From Cytophagales bacterium (GTDB taxonomy: Bacteria; Bacteroidota; Bacteroidia; Cytophagales; UBA9547), in NCBI GenBank assembly GCA_003476475.1, contig DMUD01000177.1:1-6675 (forward strand): DNA of 6,675 nucleotides. Reading direction: 5' to 3'. Under the pieces are notes generated by a model that was given only the letters and a program-made list of their open reading frames with translations, made no database searches and was not told the DNA's origin. The translations under genes and the position numbers were made by a program. Below, one piece after another: positions 5,568 to 6,675 of this stretch (position 1 is its first letter; every line of letters starts with the position of its first letter).

Positions 5568-6596
5568 CTAGCCAAAAAGCGTTCCAGTCCTGCTTGGGGG
5601 TACTACTTTCAAATGCTTGTAAGCTAGTTCGGTAGCTTCCCTCCCACGCGCGGTGCGCATCAAATAGCCCTCTTGTATCAAAAAAGGCTCATACACTTCT
5701 TCGATAGTTTCAGCCTCTTCACCTACTGCCGTGGCAATGGTAGTAAGCCCCACGGGCCCTCCCTTAAACTTTTCGATGATGGTTTGCAAAATGCGGTTGT
5801 CCATCTCGTCCAAGCCATTATGGTCCACATCCAAGGCTTTGAGTGCTATTTGCGCTATGTCGAGGGTAATGGTACCCGTTCCCTTTATTTGGGCAAAATC
5901 GCGGGTTCGGCGTAGCAAATTGTTGGCTATGCGAGGTGTCCCCCTGCTTCTGCGTGCTATTTCGAAGGCGGCATCGGCTTCTATAGGAGTATTCAATATC
6001 TTGGAGGAACGCTCTACAATGCCCTTCAGAAGCTGGGCGTTATAGTATTCCAGTCGTGAATTGATGCCAAAACGGGCCCGTAAAGGCGAAGTAAGCAGCC
6101 CTGCCCTGGTAGTAGCACCAATGAGGGTAAAAGGGTTCAAACTTATTTGTACCGAACGGGCATTGGGTCCCGAATCGAGCATAATGTCTATGCGGTAATC
6201 TTCCATAGCCGAGTACAAATACTCTTCTACCACGGGGTTCAAACGATGAATCTCGTCTATGAACAATACATCGAACTGCTCCAAATTGGTAAGTAGTCCT
6301 GCCAAGTCCGAGGGCTTGTCCAACACAGGGCCTGAAGTTATTTTCATGTTAGCCCCCAATTCGTTGGCCACGATGCTCGAAAGGGTGGTTTTACCCAAGC
6401 CGGGAGGGCCATGCAACAGGATATGGTCGAGGGCTTCGCCACGTTGGGCGGCAGCTTTTACAAATACTTTTAGGTTTTCTACCACCTTGTCCTGACCAGA
6501 AAAATCGTCGAAAGAAAGGGGGCGCAAGGCTTTGTCTATCTCCTTTTCTTCAGGAGGCAAATTTTCGCCATTGCCTTTCAGGTAGTCTTTGCGCAT
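5568..6596 (-). CDS. ruvB: Holliday junction branch migration helicase RuvB
   Basis: RuvB is the AAA+ motor that, with RuvA and the resolvase RuvC, moves Holliday junctions during recombinational repair. At 342 residues it is complete. It has the N-terminal LRPLSFDDFSGQ lead-in (24-35), Walker A GPPGLGKT (63-70), Walker B LFIDEIH (111-117, D114/E115), sensor 1 GATTRAG (160-166), the arginine-finger stretch PLRARFGI (171-178), sensor 2 RGTPRIANNLLRR (218-230, R222), and the DNA-binding winged helix at about 265-335 (GGPVGLTTIATAVGE, then EPFLIQEGYLMRTARGREAT). The ATG at 6596 is the first available start, because an in-frame TAA lies 9 bases before it. ruvA and ruvC are not adjacent in the window. 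Isoleucine is often ATA here (for example residues 200, 205, 213 and 223), as in clpX but unlike clpP. Confidence 0.98.
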   Translation of the reverse strand: MRKDYLKGNGENLPPEEKEIDKALRPLSFDDFSGQDKVVENLKVFVKAAAQRGEALDHILLHGPPGLGKTTLSSIVANELGANMKITSGPVLDKPSDLAGLLTNLEQFDVLFIDEIHRLNPVVEEYLYSAMEDYRIDIMLDSGPNARSVQISLNPFTLIGATTRAGLLTSPLRARFGINSRLEYYNAQLLKGIVERSSKILNTPIEADAAFEIARRSRGTPRIANNLLRRTRDFAQIKGTGTITLDIAQIALKALDVDHNGLDEMDNRILQTIIEKFKGGPVGLTTIATAVGEEAETIEEVYEPFLIQEGYLMRTARGREATELAYKHLKVVPPSRTGTLFG

Positions 6597-6608
6597 GGAC
6601 GCAATTTA

Positions 6609-6641
6609 GCAAGATATTGCATTTTTATAAAGAAAGAACAA
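6609..6641 (-). promoter_or_regulatory. Weak candidate ruvB promoter
   Basis: On the minus strand TTG (6641-6639), a 22-base spacer and TATCTTGC (6616-6609) give a TAnnTTnn -7 box that misses the last two consensus bases. It ends 12 bases before the ruvB ATG. The spacing and position are right but the -7 box is poor, so this is tentative. Confidence 0.28.
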
Positions 6642-6650
6642 AAGCCTGCC

Positions 6651-6675
6651 AAGTTTAAAGTTTAGAAGTTTAAAG
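6651..6675. repeat. 7-base tandem repeat (AAGTTTA) running off the window
   Basis: AAGTTTA occurs at 6651-6657 and 6658-6664, then after a single G at 6666-6672, and a fourth copy begins with AAG at 6673-6675 where the window stops. It lies 55 bases upstream of ruvB. Its true length cannot be seen. Short AT-rich tandem units of this kind are familiar in Bacteroidota intergenic DNA. Confidence 0.7.

Noticed and set aside
5731..6045. Plus-strand open frame (104 codons) opposite ruvB
   Set aside because: It is a shadow of the conserved RuvB AAA+ region with no family features.
1..6675. CRISPR array, tRNA/rRNA, insertion sequence, phage or defence genes
   Set aside because: No spaced direct repeats, cloverleaf-like segment, transposase or integrase motifs were seen. 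All long frames are explained by core genes.

Overview
The window reads as a chromosomal housekeeping segment from a member of the phylum Bacteroidota. The support is: (i) promoter-like sites of the Bacteroidota type (TTG, about 20 bases, then TAnnTTTG) before dnaG and hisIE, with no convincing Shine-Dalgarno sequences; (ii) a DnaG whose N-terminal zinc-finger fold keeps its backbone motifs but has lost all four metal ligands, which I recall from flavobacterial primases; (iii) bifunctional HisIE and ClpX/ClpP/RuvB versions of Bacteroidota character. I cannot place it to genus.

Left half, plus strand: the last 46 codons of leuS (leucyl-tRNA synthetase), then dnaG (replicative primase), a 74-residue DUF1653 protein 9 bases after it, and clpP (peptidase of the Clp protease). 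A good promoter for dnaG lies in the 3' end of leuS. A weaker one, next to an inverted repeat, precedes clpP. A clean intrinsic terminator follows clpP.

Right half: clpX (the AAA+ unfoldase that feeds ClpP) is followed with no gap (TAAATG) by a four-helix VanZ-family membrane protein. The start of that gene contains a terminator-like hairpin with a T-tract. Converging on it from the minus strand are ruvB (Holliday junction branch-migration motor) and hisIE (steps 2 and 3 of histidine synthesis), hisIE with its own strong promoter. The window ends upstream of ruvB in a 7-base tandem repeat that runs off the edge.

There is no mobile element, CRISPR array, defence system or unknown multi-gene system here. 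The most notable signals are the metal-ligand-free primase finger, the terminator-like hairpin inside vanZ, the near-leaderless dnaG promoter, and a marked change in codon use between clpP and clpX. That change could mean recombination, an assembly join, or merely expression-linked codon bias.
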